Assembly: GCF_041296385.1 (NCBI RefSeq)
Contig: NC_091023.1
Span: 5,270,924 to 5,334,923 of the forward strand
Direction: 5' to 3'
DNA length: 64,000 nt
Origin: Aphelocoma coerulescens
Taxonomy: Eukaryota > Chordata > Aves > Passeriformes > Corvidae
How positions within the stretch are numbered: position 1 is the first letter of the stretch; the number at the start of each line of letters is the position of its first letter. Positions 22,601 through 34,870 of the stretch are shown here, piece after piece. The translations under genes and the position numbers were made by a program. A model generated the notes under the pieces. That model was not told the DNA's origin. It did not search any database and worked only from the letters and a program-made list of their open reading frames with translations.

Positions 22601-24429
22601 ATGCTAGTAATATGTAGTTAGTTGCAGATGAAATTCAATTTAGGGGGTAGGATTTTAGCAGCAGAGCTGGTGAGGTGCTGGGGGCGGTTGTTGGTGTTGT
22701 TTTTTGTCAGGCCTGTGTCATTACAGGGTGAAGTAATTGTGCAATACAGTGGATAGAATGTCAGCTACAGATCAGATTGTCCATTTGTGTCTCATTAGTT
22801 TCTCTGAGGCAATCAGTTATTAGATAGGCTCATTGCAACAGTGTTTTTCAGGCATCAGAGTGACAACTGGTCCTATTTTAAGTCAAATTAAAGTATTTTG
22901 TAGGGTAAATGAGCCCTATACCAAGAATCTACCATGTAAATTTGTGTAAAAAATTTTGTTTGGAACATGATCGTTTTAGAACCTCTTTTCTCAATGAATA
23001 AGGTACAGCACGCATTCTTTCCTTGCTCTTTGTTCAGATGGTGCCTTTTAAAGGTGCTGTGTAAAAAGGCTGTTTAAAAAAAGCTCGTTTATTGTGTTCT
23101 ATATTAAGTGATGACGTGGCCAGTCTGGGACTGGGTAATTGCAGCTCTAAGGATGGGAGCTCATCAGGAAATGAAGTTGCTGTGAGGAGCTGGTGTTTCC
23201 TGACTGTGCAGTCTGGGAAACTGAATAAAGCCTTTGGGAGGCATGAAAAAAATTTCCATAAACTTGAAAATAATTCATTTGTGGCCTTTTAGACATACAA
23301 ATAAATATTACAAGCATTTGGACTTGTACCAATGCCAGGCCCGAGAGGGTGCTTTGCCTGCCTCTTGCTGCCTCAGTGTGTCTTGGTGTACATTCATCCA
23401 GGTCATTTTTAAGCTCGGGAAAGGCAAAAAGCCCTGTTGTGGTAGATTGGTTGCTCTCACTACCTCTAACATGCGCTATTTGCAAAGTCAGCTGCATTTT
23501 CTTCACTTACACACTTTAATATTGGCATGTGCAAACGTTTGAGTATTTGATTTTTGCAACTTCAGTGCTCTGATAATGTGAGTGTGTGTTTGCGTGCTGG
23601 GAGGAACCTTTATACTTGTACTTGAAACTGGAAGGTGTTCAAGCAAAAACTTCAGCTAATAATTATTTGCCAGTAGTATTTTGGAAACAGAAAATCTCCC
23701 TGTCCTCAGCAAGTTGCCCTTTGTTCATATTTCCAGTAGTTTTACACAAACAAATCTCGTTCATCTTTCATTCTGTTTTGTGTGCTAGTATATTAATTTT
23801 TAATCAAGTCACAGATTATCAGTGAACTAATTTGTAGGTGTTATGAATGAACAGGTAAAAACTTACAATCAAGGTTATTTGTGGAGATCACAGATTGTTA
23901 TTTAACACTAGTGTTAAAAGACTTCATTATGATAGACTTCCTAATGAAAATGGAGTGATTATTAAATTTTTGCTTTTAGAATTTCAGTCTTCCCCCCCCC
24001 TTTTGACTAGTGGTGTTATATTAGTACTTTGGAGGCTCTAGCTGAAGTGAGGATCACACTGAAAAAAGGGAAAAGTTCAAGCTCTGGATCATTATCCAGG
24101 AAATCTTTGGCTTCTGTCAGCCAGTTGATTTGCTGGAGCTGAGATCTTGAGGTTTTTTATCTTGCAAACTAATGCAGTACCAGTGGTGCTGGGACGTTCA
24201 GAAATTGCCATCCAGGACAGCTGTTTTCTGGGTATATTTTGCATTTAACATGTGGCAGATAGAGCTGCACTGCCCTGGGCAAGGTGCACACTGATTTGCC
24301 CTGTACCACCTCCAAGAAAGGTCAACAATTTCAGCAGTTCTTAGGGTGAGCAAACAAGTATCTTGTCTAATTCCTGTGATGAAGCCAAGAGTGTGCCAGA
24401 CTGAATACTGAAGTGTTTTAATTTTTCAG
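19621..24429 (+). other. KLHL24: KLHL24 intron 1 (inferred)
   Basis: Sequence between the promoter island and the acceptor of the start exon (TTTTTCAG at 24422-24429). It includes a GC-rich stretch (20600-21125) with a regulatory-motif cluster. No coding sequence is recognised. Confidence 0.55.
20611..20690. promoter_or_regulatory. E-box / RUNX motif cluster in KLHL24 intron 1
   Basis: A perfect palindromic E-box AGCACGTGCT at 20612-20621 overlaps by one base a RUNX motif TGTGGTTT (20621-20628). A RUNX core in the opposite orientation, AACCACA (20673-20679), sits next to a CACCTG E-box (20680-20685). Clustering suggests an intronic enhancer (inference). Confidence 0.35.
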
Positions 24430-25417
24430 ATCGTTGCACTGAGAAGGAGAACCTCTGTGAATTTTTCTCAATGACTCTATAGCCAACTGATGTAACAATG
24501 GTACTAATATTGGGACGCAGACTGAATAGAGAGGATAGTGGGATACGAGATTCCCCTGCAACCAAGCGGAAAGTTTTTGAAATGGACCCAAAATCGTTGT
24601 CAGGCCCTGAGTTTTTCGACTTCTCCTCGGGATCATCCCACGCAGAAAGCATTCTCCAGATCTTCAATGAATTCCGAGACAGCCGGCTGTTCACAGATGT
24701 CATCATCTGTGTGGAGGGCCGGGAGTTTCCCTGCCACCGTGCCGTCCTCTCGGCCTGCAGCAGCTACTTCAGAGCCATGTTCTGCAACGACCACAGGGAG
24801 AGCAGAGAGATGCTGGTGGAGATCAATGGCATTTTTGCCGAAGCCATGGATTGCTTTTTACAGTACGTGTACACAGGCAAGGTGAAAATCACGACGGAGA
24901 ACGTGCAGTATCTCTTCGAAACGTCGAGTCTCTTCCAGATCAGCGTTCTGCGCGATGCCTGTGCCAAGTTCCTGGAGGAGCAGCTGGATCCTTGCAATTG
25001 CTTGGGCATCCAGCGCTTCGCAGATACGCACTCGCTCAAGACACTGTTCACCAAGTGCAGGAATTTCGCGCTGCAGACGTTTGAGGATGTGTCCCAGCAC
25101 GAAGAATTCCTGGAACTGGGGAAGGACGAGCTTATTGATTACATTTGCAGTGACGAGCTGGTGATCAGTAAGGAGGAGATGGTGTTCGAGGCCGTGATGC
25201 GCTGGGTGTACCGCGCGGTCGAGCTGCGCCGGCCGGTGCTCCACGAACTCCTGACGCATGTCAGGCTCCCTCTCTTGCACCCCAACTACTTTGTTCAGAC
25301 TGTGGAGGTGGACCAGCTGATTCAGAATTCCCCAGAGTGCTATCAGCTGCTGCACGAAGCCAGGCGATACCATATCCTTGGAAACGAGATGATGTCTCCC
25401 AGAACTAGGCCACGCAG
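24430..25417 (+). CDS. KLHL24: KLHL24 start exon: leader, BTB and BACK (residues 1-306)
   Basis: Acceptor TTTTTCAG ends at 24429; bases 24430-24497 are 5' UTR and the CDS begins at 24498. This one large exon encodes the N-terminal tail, the whole BTB (LFTDVIICVEG...FPCHRAVLSACSSYFRAMF) and the BACK domain. It ends RTRPR plus AG of the next Arg at donor GTGAGG (25418). Unlike KLHL6, no intron interrupts the BTB at the SYFR motif. Confidence 0.96.
24471..24495 (+). promoter_or_regulatory. KLHL24: Two minimal uORFs immediately upstream of the KLHL24 start
   Basis: uORF1 is ATGACTCTATAG (24471-24482), in frame with the main start but closed by TAG. uORF2 is a start-stop element ATGTAA (24490-24495), ending 2 nt before the main ATG at 24498. 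Both uATGs have weak contexts (T or C at -3), whereas the main ATG is strong. Their presence is read directly; an effect on translation is inferred. Confidence 0.6.
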
Positions 25418-28400
25418 GTGAGGAAATGTTTTTAACCTTTTTTTCTGCAGAAGGACATAATTTGATGTACAGATGTTTGATATACACATGCCTGGAGAAA
25501 AATCTCTTGCAGATAATTGTACTTTGCTAAATTCTGGAGCTGCTGCAGTTACGCTTCTGTACTTCCCCACATGCGTGAAGCTCACATGTCTCTTGAGAAT
25601 GTGCATAAATGACTCTTTTTGCACAGACCACTTCATTGCTCTGAGAAAAGGTAAGTGAAGTTATATTACCTTGCAAGTAAAATACTTTCTTAAGGTTAAT
25701 GTTTGCTAGGGGAGATCTTAAGGTAGTTCATATAATAGCAGTGTCTTGAAGAGAGCTTACTGTGCTGTGGCAGGTAAACCACTCAATTTCCCCATCTTTC
25801 TTTTTGTAACAGTCATGTAAATGTACAGCACACCACAAAGGATGTGGATGGGGGTATTATGTATTCAGAGCATTTCCTTGCTACATCACAAATATTTTAC
25901 AGATGGAGTAGCACATGTATTTGTATTAGACAGAAGAACAACTGGTTCTTAACTGCAAAGAAACCAAATATTGTATTTTTAAAGAATCATGAAACAGTTC
26001 CTGAAGTATTTCATGCTCATTCGGTGACATTTTAATAATTCAGAATGGCTGCCACTTAATAATGTGTTACACAAATAGGTGACTGAGGTTGCAAGAAGAA
26101 ATGAGGAAGAATCCATTAGTGGCATTTATGAGCAATGGCTATTATGATTCTTTTTTTCCTGAAAAATATTTTCCCAGCCTCATGTCAATGATAGTAGACA
26201 CAATAGTTCATAGTTAACTCCAGCTGATTTAAGCTGTTTTTTATAAAATCGTGTTATGTTAAGGTGATGCAATGATGGTCTAGACAAAGAGATTGTGTTA
26301 GGAGTTACTCCTCTTTGTTTACTCTTACTCATATGTGGTTGCTGTACAGTGACTGTGCAGGGAGCCTTTATTTTTTTGGCAGGTGTTAAAGGCTTGCTTA
26401 AGGGGAAAAAAAATACTTGGCAATGTTTGCCCCATTAGTGGCTTTCCAGTTTCCAGTCCTGCCATGAGAGAAGAAACTCTTCTTAAAAGTCCTTGCAGCC
26501 CTGCTCCCAGGCTTTCTAAGCTGTGCACTGCTGTGGGGGGTCTTTGCAAGCGTTTGGACCCAGCAGTTAGGAAATTCCTGCAGTGATTGTTTCTCAGTCT
26601 GGGCCTGAGGCAGGGACCATGGGAATTCAGACAGCTGGAGGGGGCTGCAAGCTGCAGTATTTGGTTTGGTGTTTGTTCTCCTTTTCTTATTTAATTGGCT
26701 GAGGAAGGCAAATACACTCAGAAGTTTTGTCAGTGTGTGGGGTGTATGTGCTTGAGAATCTGAGCATCCCCAGAATGGTCCTCCAGTTTGCAAATGAAGT
26801 ATCTTGCCTAATACAGGTGATTTCTGAAGCAAGGGGGACTCTTGGTTTTATTGCTGACTTTATTAAACTGCAGTGGGAGTTTGAGTAGGCAGGAACAAGA
26901 GAAGTAATTTACAAACAGAAAAACTGGCTGGCCTCCCAGCAGGAATTTTTTCCCCTTTTCTATATTACATTCATGGAATAGTTCTTTGTCATTTGTTTCT
27001 GTTGTCTATTTGTTTCTGTTGCCTATAGCAAAAAGAGATCATGTTTTAAAGTAGTTGCCAGGTCCCCCTTCCCCCATGTTTTCATCACACCTTTTCTGGG
27101 CATTTTGAGGGGCCTTGGGGAAGAGAGGACGATGGAGAACTCTTTTTCTTTTTGCTCGCCTTCCTGCAATTTTCTATATAAAATTCCTTCTTTTCTATAT
27201 AAACTGTTTCTAAAAGGAGACAGGCTACAGGATAAAAAATTCCCACATCAGTGCTTTTACTGAAACTTTGGGAAATAAATTGTGATTGGTTGTATGGCTA
27301 TGGATGCACCTATGGCTGCAGTGGGTTCTGCTTGTTTTTCAAAGAACAGACTACATTGCAATTCACAAGTTGATTTTTTTTTTTCTTTTTGAAGCCAGTG
27401 AAGAGTTACCTGAAGTAAATAAATGTTTGAAGTGTGGCATAACTGTTCCCTTTGCCACTAAGGCATCGTTGGCAAATGCAGGTCTTTGTGAAAGAGCTTT
27501 CAGTTATGGACTTGTAACAACACAGTGACATCTTAAGGCAAAATCTCCTGCTCCCTGTAAGCCTGTCCTGTCCCTCCTGGTTGTGTTACACATGAAATCT
27601 CCAAGCTGAGTCCAAGCAGTGAGCAGGATCACGTTTCCATACCCAAAACTGGAGGGGCTCTTCCTGTTGCGTGCTTTGAGTTATCTTCAGACTCTTCATC
27701 AGAGCTTCTGTTAAGCTGTCTGGTAACAATCCATGAGCGTCCTCTTTAGCTAGAAGTTATGATGTTTATACATTTTGACATGTCCTTTTTCATTGCCTTT
27801 GGAAAACTTTAATGTAGTCCCTTATTTTTCCCACTTAGAGATGGGTTTCTATTTCACTTTACATTTTGTCTGCTGCCTCATTTACTACCCAAAATTGATT
27901 GAACAGTGAGAAAGAAAAAGGTTTGTGTAATTTATTTTCTGAACTTACCATGGTTTTGAATGTAATTTGTTTGAACTACTGAAAGTTCTTCTGTCTAGCT
28001 CATGCTGTGCTGGTTGGTGTTCTCACCTCACCAAGAGATGTGTGTGCAGCTCAGGATCCCTGGAAAGTCTGCTTTTGGGAATGCATGGAATCGTATGACA
28101 CTGTTGTCTTCCACTCCCTCTTTTCTATTTAATGCACCTGTTCTTGGTGGGATAATGTCTCCTGGAGTCTTTAGAGCCTGTTTTAGCGCCTGTGTTACTT
28201 TGCTCACACTGTTTCTTCTGAGGGCTACAAGAAAAAGCTTCCTGGTCGAGGTCAACAGTTTTTTCTAACCTTCATTTAAGTATATCCGTAGTTCTTTTCT
28301 GGAATTAGCCTTTGCCTGGATGTTCTTTTTGTGTATTCCTACCACATTTTACCTTTTTAAAAAATGGATGTGCCCTCTGTCATTTGGGCGGGGGGGGGGG

Positions 28401-31400
28401 GAAGTGAAACTAACCATAAAACCTGCACAGTGCAAGAATTGTTCTAGGAAATATAATGGAGAAAATTTTTCTTAAGGGAAGAAAGAATATGGTCATATAG
28501 GTACTAAAATGTTAGGAAAATTTTTTGTTCTCTTTGGATTTGAAATATTGTGCTAAATGAATATTTTCTTGAAAAACTCCATCACAGCAATTCATAAAGA
28601 GCTCTCTCTGAGCAAAGATTTTCAGTTCATATATATTTAAACCAAAGATTGATAATCTGGCACAGTCATCTTTTCAGTGAGCAAATGGAGACCTTAATTC
28701 TAATCTATAAAGTAACACAGACAAACCTCTTTGTACACAGTCAGCTGGTGTCTTTGGGCTTGCTTCTAAGGCAAATTATGAGATGAGTGTCTTGCTTTTA
28801 TGGAAGTTCTTTTCCTGGGTAATGCTTTGTTGGCACAGGAACTTCCCCTCTCTTACCCTTTGAGAGATTCTTTTCAGAGTTGTTCCTCAAAAAAGCAAAA
28901 ACCAGTAAACAGTAAATATATAGAAACCAAGGAGGAGCATGACTTCAAAGCTGAGCAGCTGACAAGAGTTTCTTCTGACAGGTTCAGGTGCGTAAGTGCC
29001 ATTCCTCAGACACATCTCATTTATATCATCCTATAGGATGTTACCATTTAGCATTGCCTTTGCCTGTTTACAATATTCTGAGTGGAAACATGTAAGGAAT
29101 ATTTCAATATGGTGTGTGGTGACAAGGAGATAGAAGGGCTAACTAGTTTTATTCATGATGTTTCAAAACAGGGAAAGCCTCATCAGGATTTATAGGTGAA
29201 TATGTGATAAGTTCATGTTAGGAATTTTAGGGACAGGTCATGCAACTTTTACCTCAAATCCATTAATAACTTTTTTACATTATTATTGAGAGAAGACTGC
29301 AGTACTCAGCAATGATATGAATGTCTGTTCTATGAGATACCTATTCACAGTGGGATCACAGTACAAAGCACAACACAACAAAAAGGCTCATCAAAAATAA
29401 AATCAGTCCTGCATTCAGTTTTGCTTAACTGACAGCTGTCCTTGAAATAACTATGTCAGTGCAAAGTGCTTTATTTTAAAAATGCCCTGAAAAGATAGGA
29501 GTTTGACAAACGCTGACAAGAAATTTTAAGTCTGAAAGGAGGAATAAAGGTGGTCGCGGTTTGATTTGCACATCAGAGGTAGTTGGTTCATTCTCTACAT
29601 TCAAACGTGGATTAATTTTTGTTGGGTAAGTTTTGTTACTGCTGTGAATATTGAATATGTATAATGCAGAAGCATCTGGTTAGTAGAAGGAGGATGAGTG
29701 TGTGGAATAGAACTTAAAGGTCTATTTGGGTACATTGCAGACTGTCTAATGCCTAATTTATTCCTGAGTTTTATAACACTGAGTTTTAGTTTTTGGTTTT
29801 AGGTTTGACTTATTATTTCAGTATTCTTTAATGTTTCCTCCTGTCGCTGCTGTTTTCTGTTTTACTGTGCATTGGCTCTAAGGTCTTTTTGGTTTTCCTT
29901 ATTTTGGTGACTACATTCCTTCTGCTTTTAAACACTTGGAATATTTAGGGATGTAAAGTACTATTAATTTTGTAAAGCTTGGGAGGGGAATGAAGTCTGA
30001 TTTCGTTGTGAAACAGATCGCTCATCTCATTGTCTCCGGCCCTGCTTGAACTCTGTTTTGGATCTAGGTGTACAGTCAAAGGAAAAATATTATTAGAGTA
30101 AGGGCTTTCTGTGTTATTTAATTACATGGTTTTTACACAGAACATTGTGCAGTGCAACTCCACCGCTTATGCAGGGCACCTGTCAGTGTGGTAACTTGCT
30201 GTGTAATGAGACAGCTGGAAAGGGTGAAAACCCATTTACTAAATGACTTTCTTCTATTTTCTTTTTTCATTGTTGTGGAAGTTAAAGCTAAATAGTATTT
30301 TTTCTGATTTTCATACAGTTTGAAGATAATGTTGTGTGGCCTCCATGTACTAATAAATATCTCCTACATCTTAATTTTCTGTGTTCACTTTTTTAGATCA
30401 ACTGGTTATTCTGAGGTGATAGTTGTTGTTGGAGGATGTGAACGAGTTGGAGGGTTTAATTTGCCATACACGGAATGCTATGATCCTGTGACAGGAGAGT
30501 GGAAGTCACTGGCTAAACTTCCAGAGTTTACCAAGTCTGAGTATGCGGTGTGTGCTCTGCGGAATGATATTCTTGTTTCAGGTGAATAGTCATAAAAAAT
30601 TCAAGAGTTCTTTCTTTGGTTGGTTGGTTTTCATTTTGTTGCTGTTTGTGGGGTGTGTTTGTTTTGGTTTGCTTTTTAAATGGTGTGGCAGATCTTTGTA
30701 CTGTGAACTTCCAGAAGCTCAACTGAAAGTCACTTTCTGCTGTGAACACCAGCCCCAGCACAATCTTACTATAAACAAAAGTGTTTTCTGGAGTTTTTGT
30801 TTGGCATGAATCTGCAGTTTTTTACAGCTGATTCCAGGACATCAATTGTATTTAAAGAGACCGGCTTACAGCTGCTTTAAAATACAGCAGGAGCCTGTGT
30901 GCAGCAACAGCTGGGAAAACTACAGACAAAAAATCCCAAGCAGACTTTTCCCAGCAGCATATTCAGTCCTTCAGCAAGCAACAATGACAGGGTGCAGCTG
31001 ATGGTTTAGACACCAGTGTGTGTTGGTTTAACCAAAGAAATCCTCTCCTCAGGTGTGTGTGCCTATCATTTGAACAAAGTGTGAAATGAAAGAGATGCTC
31101 ACAGGGCAGGCAGAGGAGCAGTGGGTGGGAGGGATGTGCCCCAGGCATGGGATTTCAAGGGTCTCACCCGGGTAGTGACACTACAGGAAATCTGAAGAGC
31201 TTGGGCAAAAGCCATTAAAATGCCTTCCAACTTCTAGAAATAATCTAGTGTGATCTCAGCGTTATGGGAAAGGAAAGCATGAGGAAAACAACTTACTGTG
31301 TGATTTCATCTTCGAAAGCCACTGCAACTTACTTTTTCAGTGTAATGTATAAATACTGGTAGATCCTTATTACATCCCAAAAAGGGATATAAAGTTTTCA

Positions 31401-34400
31401 TTGCCCACTCTAGGGTGGCATGTTAATAGTTAGCATTACCTATTCAGTAATTACTCAAATTGGCATATGTTTCATTTTAAAGGTGGAAGAATTAATAGCC
31501 GGGATGTATGGATTTATAACTCTCAACTTAACATTTGGATCAGAGTTGCCTCCTTAAATAAAGGCAGATGGAGACATAAAATGGCTGTTCTTCTGGGTAA
31601 AGTAAGAGAAGTATATTTATTTTTTTTACAGTGGGAATGTTTGCTGTATATAAGAAAACAGTGGAGAAAACACTTAAGCATTACTTTGTATTTAATATCA
31701 AATTATTTAAAAAATATGTATTTTCAAATAATTATTTTAAACAATTTAAACAATTAGGTTCTTCATCAGACACTACCCACGGACATGAAAATCATCTTGC
31801 TGCTCAGTCATTTATTTTTTGAAGTTTTTTTTTTCATCACTGAAGTGGCTTATTTCCAAGAAGCAATTTTTTGGGAAGCAAAGAAGCGTCTCGATTTGCC
31901 TGGGCTTCTAAAGTGCTGCCTAACAGTTACTGTAGTTATTAACAGAAACTGATACTACTCTGAATGTCAGCAGTTTTATTTAATGTTTTATATTGAAGTT
32001 AAGCAAACCCATGGATTGTGGAAATGGGAGGTTTTTCTGTATGTTGAAGGGATATGTGCCTCAACATGAAACCCCTAGTTGGGACTCGCTTAGTGGAAGT
32101 TAGAAAAGATGTGCATGTGGTGTCACTTGATCTCCTTAGAGATGAAACGTGCAGCTAAGCAAGCAGAGGGCAGAAGGTAGACACTAATAGGAAGGAGCTC
32201 TGCTTCCTAAATATGAAAGAAGGGACAAGAAAGTAAAGTTTACGAACTGAGAGGAGGAAATACTTCTGTAAGCAAGTAGGGAAAAAGCAAAATGCCAAAA
32301 AGCAAAGATAAACTCAGCTGGGCGTTTGCTGCTGCTGTTGTTGTTGAATGTTATGTAAAAAAAGAGGAATACAGAGAAATGCCTTTTCTAACAAATGCTA
32401 TTCAAATAGGAAGCTTCTACTGCAGTATTAATAATACTATGCTTTGGTGTGTGTTTGCAGTGTCATTCCTCATGTGACTGAATGGAACTCTCCAGGGAGT
32501 CCTTACCTTTTATTTTTACACCATATTCTTCTCCTCCTGTGTATAAATTAAAAATTTGAGGAATGCATCCCTTGACAAACCTAGCAAATTAGCTTTAAAT
32601 CAATTTAATTTTATATTTAAATGTAGTACCTACTGTAAACACGAAATGATGGTAGTTTCCACCACTTTGTGCAGGTGTATGTGGTCGGAGGATACGATGG
32701 GCAGAACCGCCTGAGCAGTGTGGAGTGCTACGACTCGTTCTCCAATCGCTGGACTGAGGTGGCTCCCCTAAAGGAGGCTGTGAGCTCCCCAGCTGTCACC
32801 AGCTGTGTTGGCAAACTCTTTGTCATTGGAGGTGGCCCTGATGACAACACCTGTTCTGACAAGGTCAGTTAGCTGTGTTGGGTTGCATCTTCTATCCACA
32901 GCAAACAGAATTGCTGGTTTAAAACCAGATCCTACAGGAGATCTGCTTGAACTGTTTTTTGCTGGATGGAGTGTGGGATTATTCTAATAAAAAAATACGG
33001 AGTAGAAAATGTTAATTGAGTGATATGATACACTGTTACTGGGGTCTTTTCTCATGGATACATTGTTTTCCGAACACTCACATTGAAGAATTCACAGAAC
33101 TTGTGAAGCCAATGACACGAACAATGTCAAATATTGTGCATATATATAAATTATTGATGTATGGATCTGCATTTACATTGACTCTGGTTTTTTGGGGCGG
33201 TACTGCTGCTTTGTCTCTCCTTGTATAATCTGTGTGGGCATGCTAGGCTGTTGCTTAAGTTGGGCTTTCAATCTGAAGGGGCTGTCCTTCCTTCCAGGTT
33301 CAGTCGTATGATCCTGATACCAATTCCTGGTTGCTCCGTGCAACCATCCCCATTGCCAAGAGATGTATCACGGCTGTGTCCCTGAACAACCTGATCTACG
33401 TTGCTGGTGGGCTCACCAAAGCCATTTACTGCTATGACCCGATCGAGGACTACTGGATGCATGTACAGAACACATTCAGCAGACAGGTAATTACCAATCA
33501 AAAACCTGTAGACAGCTGAAAGGTAGTTTTTGATGTTGTTATCTTGGCATTAAATAAGCATACATTTGCTTAACCCTGATAAAATTGCATCTCTGATTTC
33601 ATTCTTGCTTTACCTCTTCATCTCCGTAACTCAACCTCACAGAAGAGGAAGTTTCTAAACCAGTAGCTTTTCAGCTAGGTGTCACTAGGTGTTAGCCATT
33701 CCAGACTCTGCTTGAGAGCTGGTACGGTTAAGAACAGTATAGTGGATGATGATTTCATTGTACAGAAATTACCTTCTGTTGCATGTTTTCCTTTAGACTG
33801 AAGGAATTAATTTCCTTATAATTGATTAAAGCCTTTCAATGTAACAGGAAATACTGTTAGGAAGGCTGTTTTTACAGTGTAAAAAAGCCCCACTGTATAG
33901 CACAGAAAGCAGCTGACTTCAGCAGTGAGAGCTCTATCACTTCCACATACGGGATACTGAGCAGGGTTTGAACATGTGTCCTCTCAGTAGTGAAGTGTGT
34001 GTGTAGCAGTTACATTTCCCCATGTTTCTAAAACACCAGTCACACACTCTGTGATATTACCTTAAGAGAAGTTTGTTCTTTTTTCCCAGCCTTCCTTCTG
34101 TTCCTCTGTTTTAATCTGTGTTCTCTATTTAACTGAGTATTTTTTCCATGCCTGCTTTTAAGGAAGAAATAAAATCCTATCTCTGTTTCAAGTAAGACAT
34201 AGCACTGTCTTTCCTTGTGCACTCTTTTTAGTCATGCCTTTTTTCCTCTCCCCATTTACATCCCTCTTCATTATCTGTTATTCCTCTAAGTTGCTTCTCC
34301 TTGTTTCCATTCTTTGCATTAATAGTACCTACTGTGGTCCCTCTTGTGAAAACCTTTGTTCTCTCCTCCTTTCCCTATCTCAGATCTTTAAATGGTAAGT

Positions 34401-34870
34401 ACAGTGTTCAGTTGTATTCCATTGTTTCCTTTGTCTGAGCTACATGTAGTAAATGCTTAGACCTGAAATAGTCTTTCCTGTAGGCTTGTGCTGCTGCTTG
34501 CCCTAATTTTTGTCCTTTCTGCACTGGCCCTTTCAGGAGGGAATAGTATAGGCCAGGCTGTTTACAAAAGGCAGTCTACAGTGCTGCCCTCCTGCACTGG
34601 GGCAGACACGCATGAATCTAGTCTTGCTTTTGAAATAATTGTGTATTCCCTTGTGTTTTCTTGAAACAGGAGAATTGTGGCATGTCTGTGTGTAATGGAA
34701 AAATCTATATCCTTGGTGGAAGACGGGAAAATGGTGAAGCCACAGACACTATTCTCTGTTATGACCCTGCAACGGGCATTATCACAGGAGTAGCAGCCAT
34801 GCCCAGGCCAGTATCGTATCATGGCTGTGTGACCATTCATAGATATAATGAAAAAGGCTTTAAACTGTAA
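24498..34870 (+). CDS. KLHL24: KLHL24, complete coding region (six coding exons, 600 aa)
   Basis: Kelch-like protein 24 (KRIP6) is a substrate adaptor of the Cullin-3 RING ubiquitin ligase. In mammals it targets keratin 14 and binds the kainate-receptor subunit GluK2. Exons 24498-25417, 30397-30581, 31483-31601, 32675-32863, 33298-33486 and 34670-34870 join in phase to 1803 nt, 600 residues plus stop, the same length as human. BTB spans about 57-163, BACK about 168-270, and six Kelch repeats about 313-600. All borders are GT-AG. The start has a strong context (A at -3, G at +4), with an in-frame TAG at 24480-24482 upstream. Met29 is conserved; in human, start-codon mutations force initiation there and give a stabilised protein in epidermolysis bullosa simplex. 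Confidence 0.97.
25418..30396 (+). other. KLHL24: KLHL24 intron 2
   Basis: About 5 kb from donor GTGAGG to acceptor CTTTTTTAG. It contains a G12 run at 28390-28401 and T-rich stretches. No exon or known repeat is recognised. Confidence 0.85.
30397..30581 (+). CDS. KLHL24: KLHL24 exon: first Kelch repeat (residues 307-368)
   Basis: Opens with STGYSEVIVVVGGCERVGGF, the first Kelch blade with its GG doublet, and ends ALRNDILVS plus one base at donor GTGAAT. 185 nt, phase-consistent with both neighbours. Confidence 0.95.
30582..31482 (+). other. KLHL24: KLHL24 intron 3
   Basis: 901 bp, GTGAAT...TTAAAG. Nothing else is recognised. Confidence 0.85.
31483..31601 (+). CDS. KLHL24: KLHL24 exon: second Kelch repeat (residues 369-408)
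   Basis: Encodes GGRINSRDVWIYNSQLNIW through WRHKMAVLLGK. The donor is GTAAGA, directly after the Lys codon. 119 nt. Confidence 0.95.
31602..32674 (+). other. KLHL24: KLHL24 intron 4
   Basis: 1073 bp, GTAAGA...TGTGCAG. AT-rich, nothing recognised. Confidence 0.85.
32675..32863 (+). CDS. KLHL24: KLHL24 exon: Kelch repeats 3-4 (residues 409-471)
   Basis: Encodes VYVVGGYDGQNRLSSVECYD and then LFVIGGGPDDNTCSDK. 189 nt, exactly 63 codons, donor GTCAGT. Confidence 0.96.
32864..33297 (+). other. KLHL24: KLHL24 intron 5
   Basis: 434 bp, GTCAGT...CCTTCCAG. Nothing else is recognised. Confidence 0.85.
33298..33486 (+). CDS. KLHL24: KLHL24 exon: Kelch repeats 4-5 (residues 472-534)
   Basis: Encodes VQSYDPDTNSWLLRATIP, then the blade YVAGGLTKAIYCYDPIEDYW, ending NTFSRQ at donor GTAATT. 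189 nt, 63 codons. Confidence 0.96.
33487..34669 (+). other. KLHL24: KLHL24 intron 6
   Basis: 1183 bp, pyrimidine-rich on the plus strand around 34080-34400. No exon or RNA gene is recognised. Confidence 0.85.
34670..34870 (+). CDS. KLHL24: KLHL24 last coding exon: Kelch repeat 6 and C-terminus (residues 535-600)
   Basis: Encodes ENCGMSVCNGKIYILGGRRE and YDPATGIITGVAAMPRPVSY and ends RYNEKGFKL followed by TAA at 34868-34870. The Tyr-Asp-Pro and GG signatures close the propeller. Confidence 0.96.
   Translation, partial: ENCGMSVCNGKIYILGGRRENGEATDTILCYDPATGIITGVAAMPRPVSYHGCVTIHRYNEKGFKL

Noticed and set aside
31483..31757. Open frame extending KLHL24 exon 31483-31601 through its donor
   Set aside because: The strong GTAAGA donor and the in-phase continuation at 32675 with conserved Kelch residues show the extension is intron.
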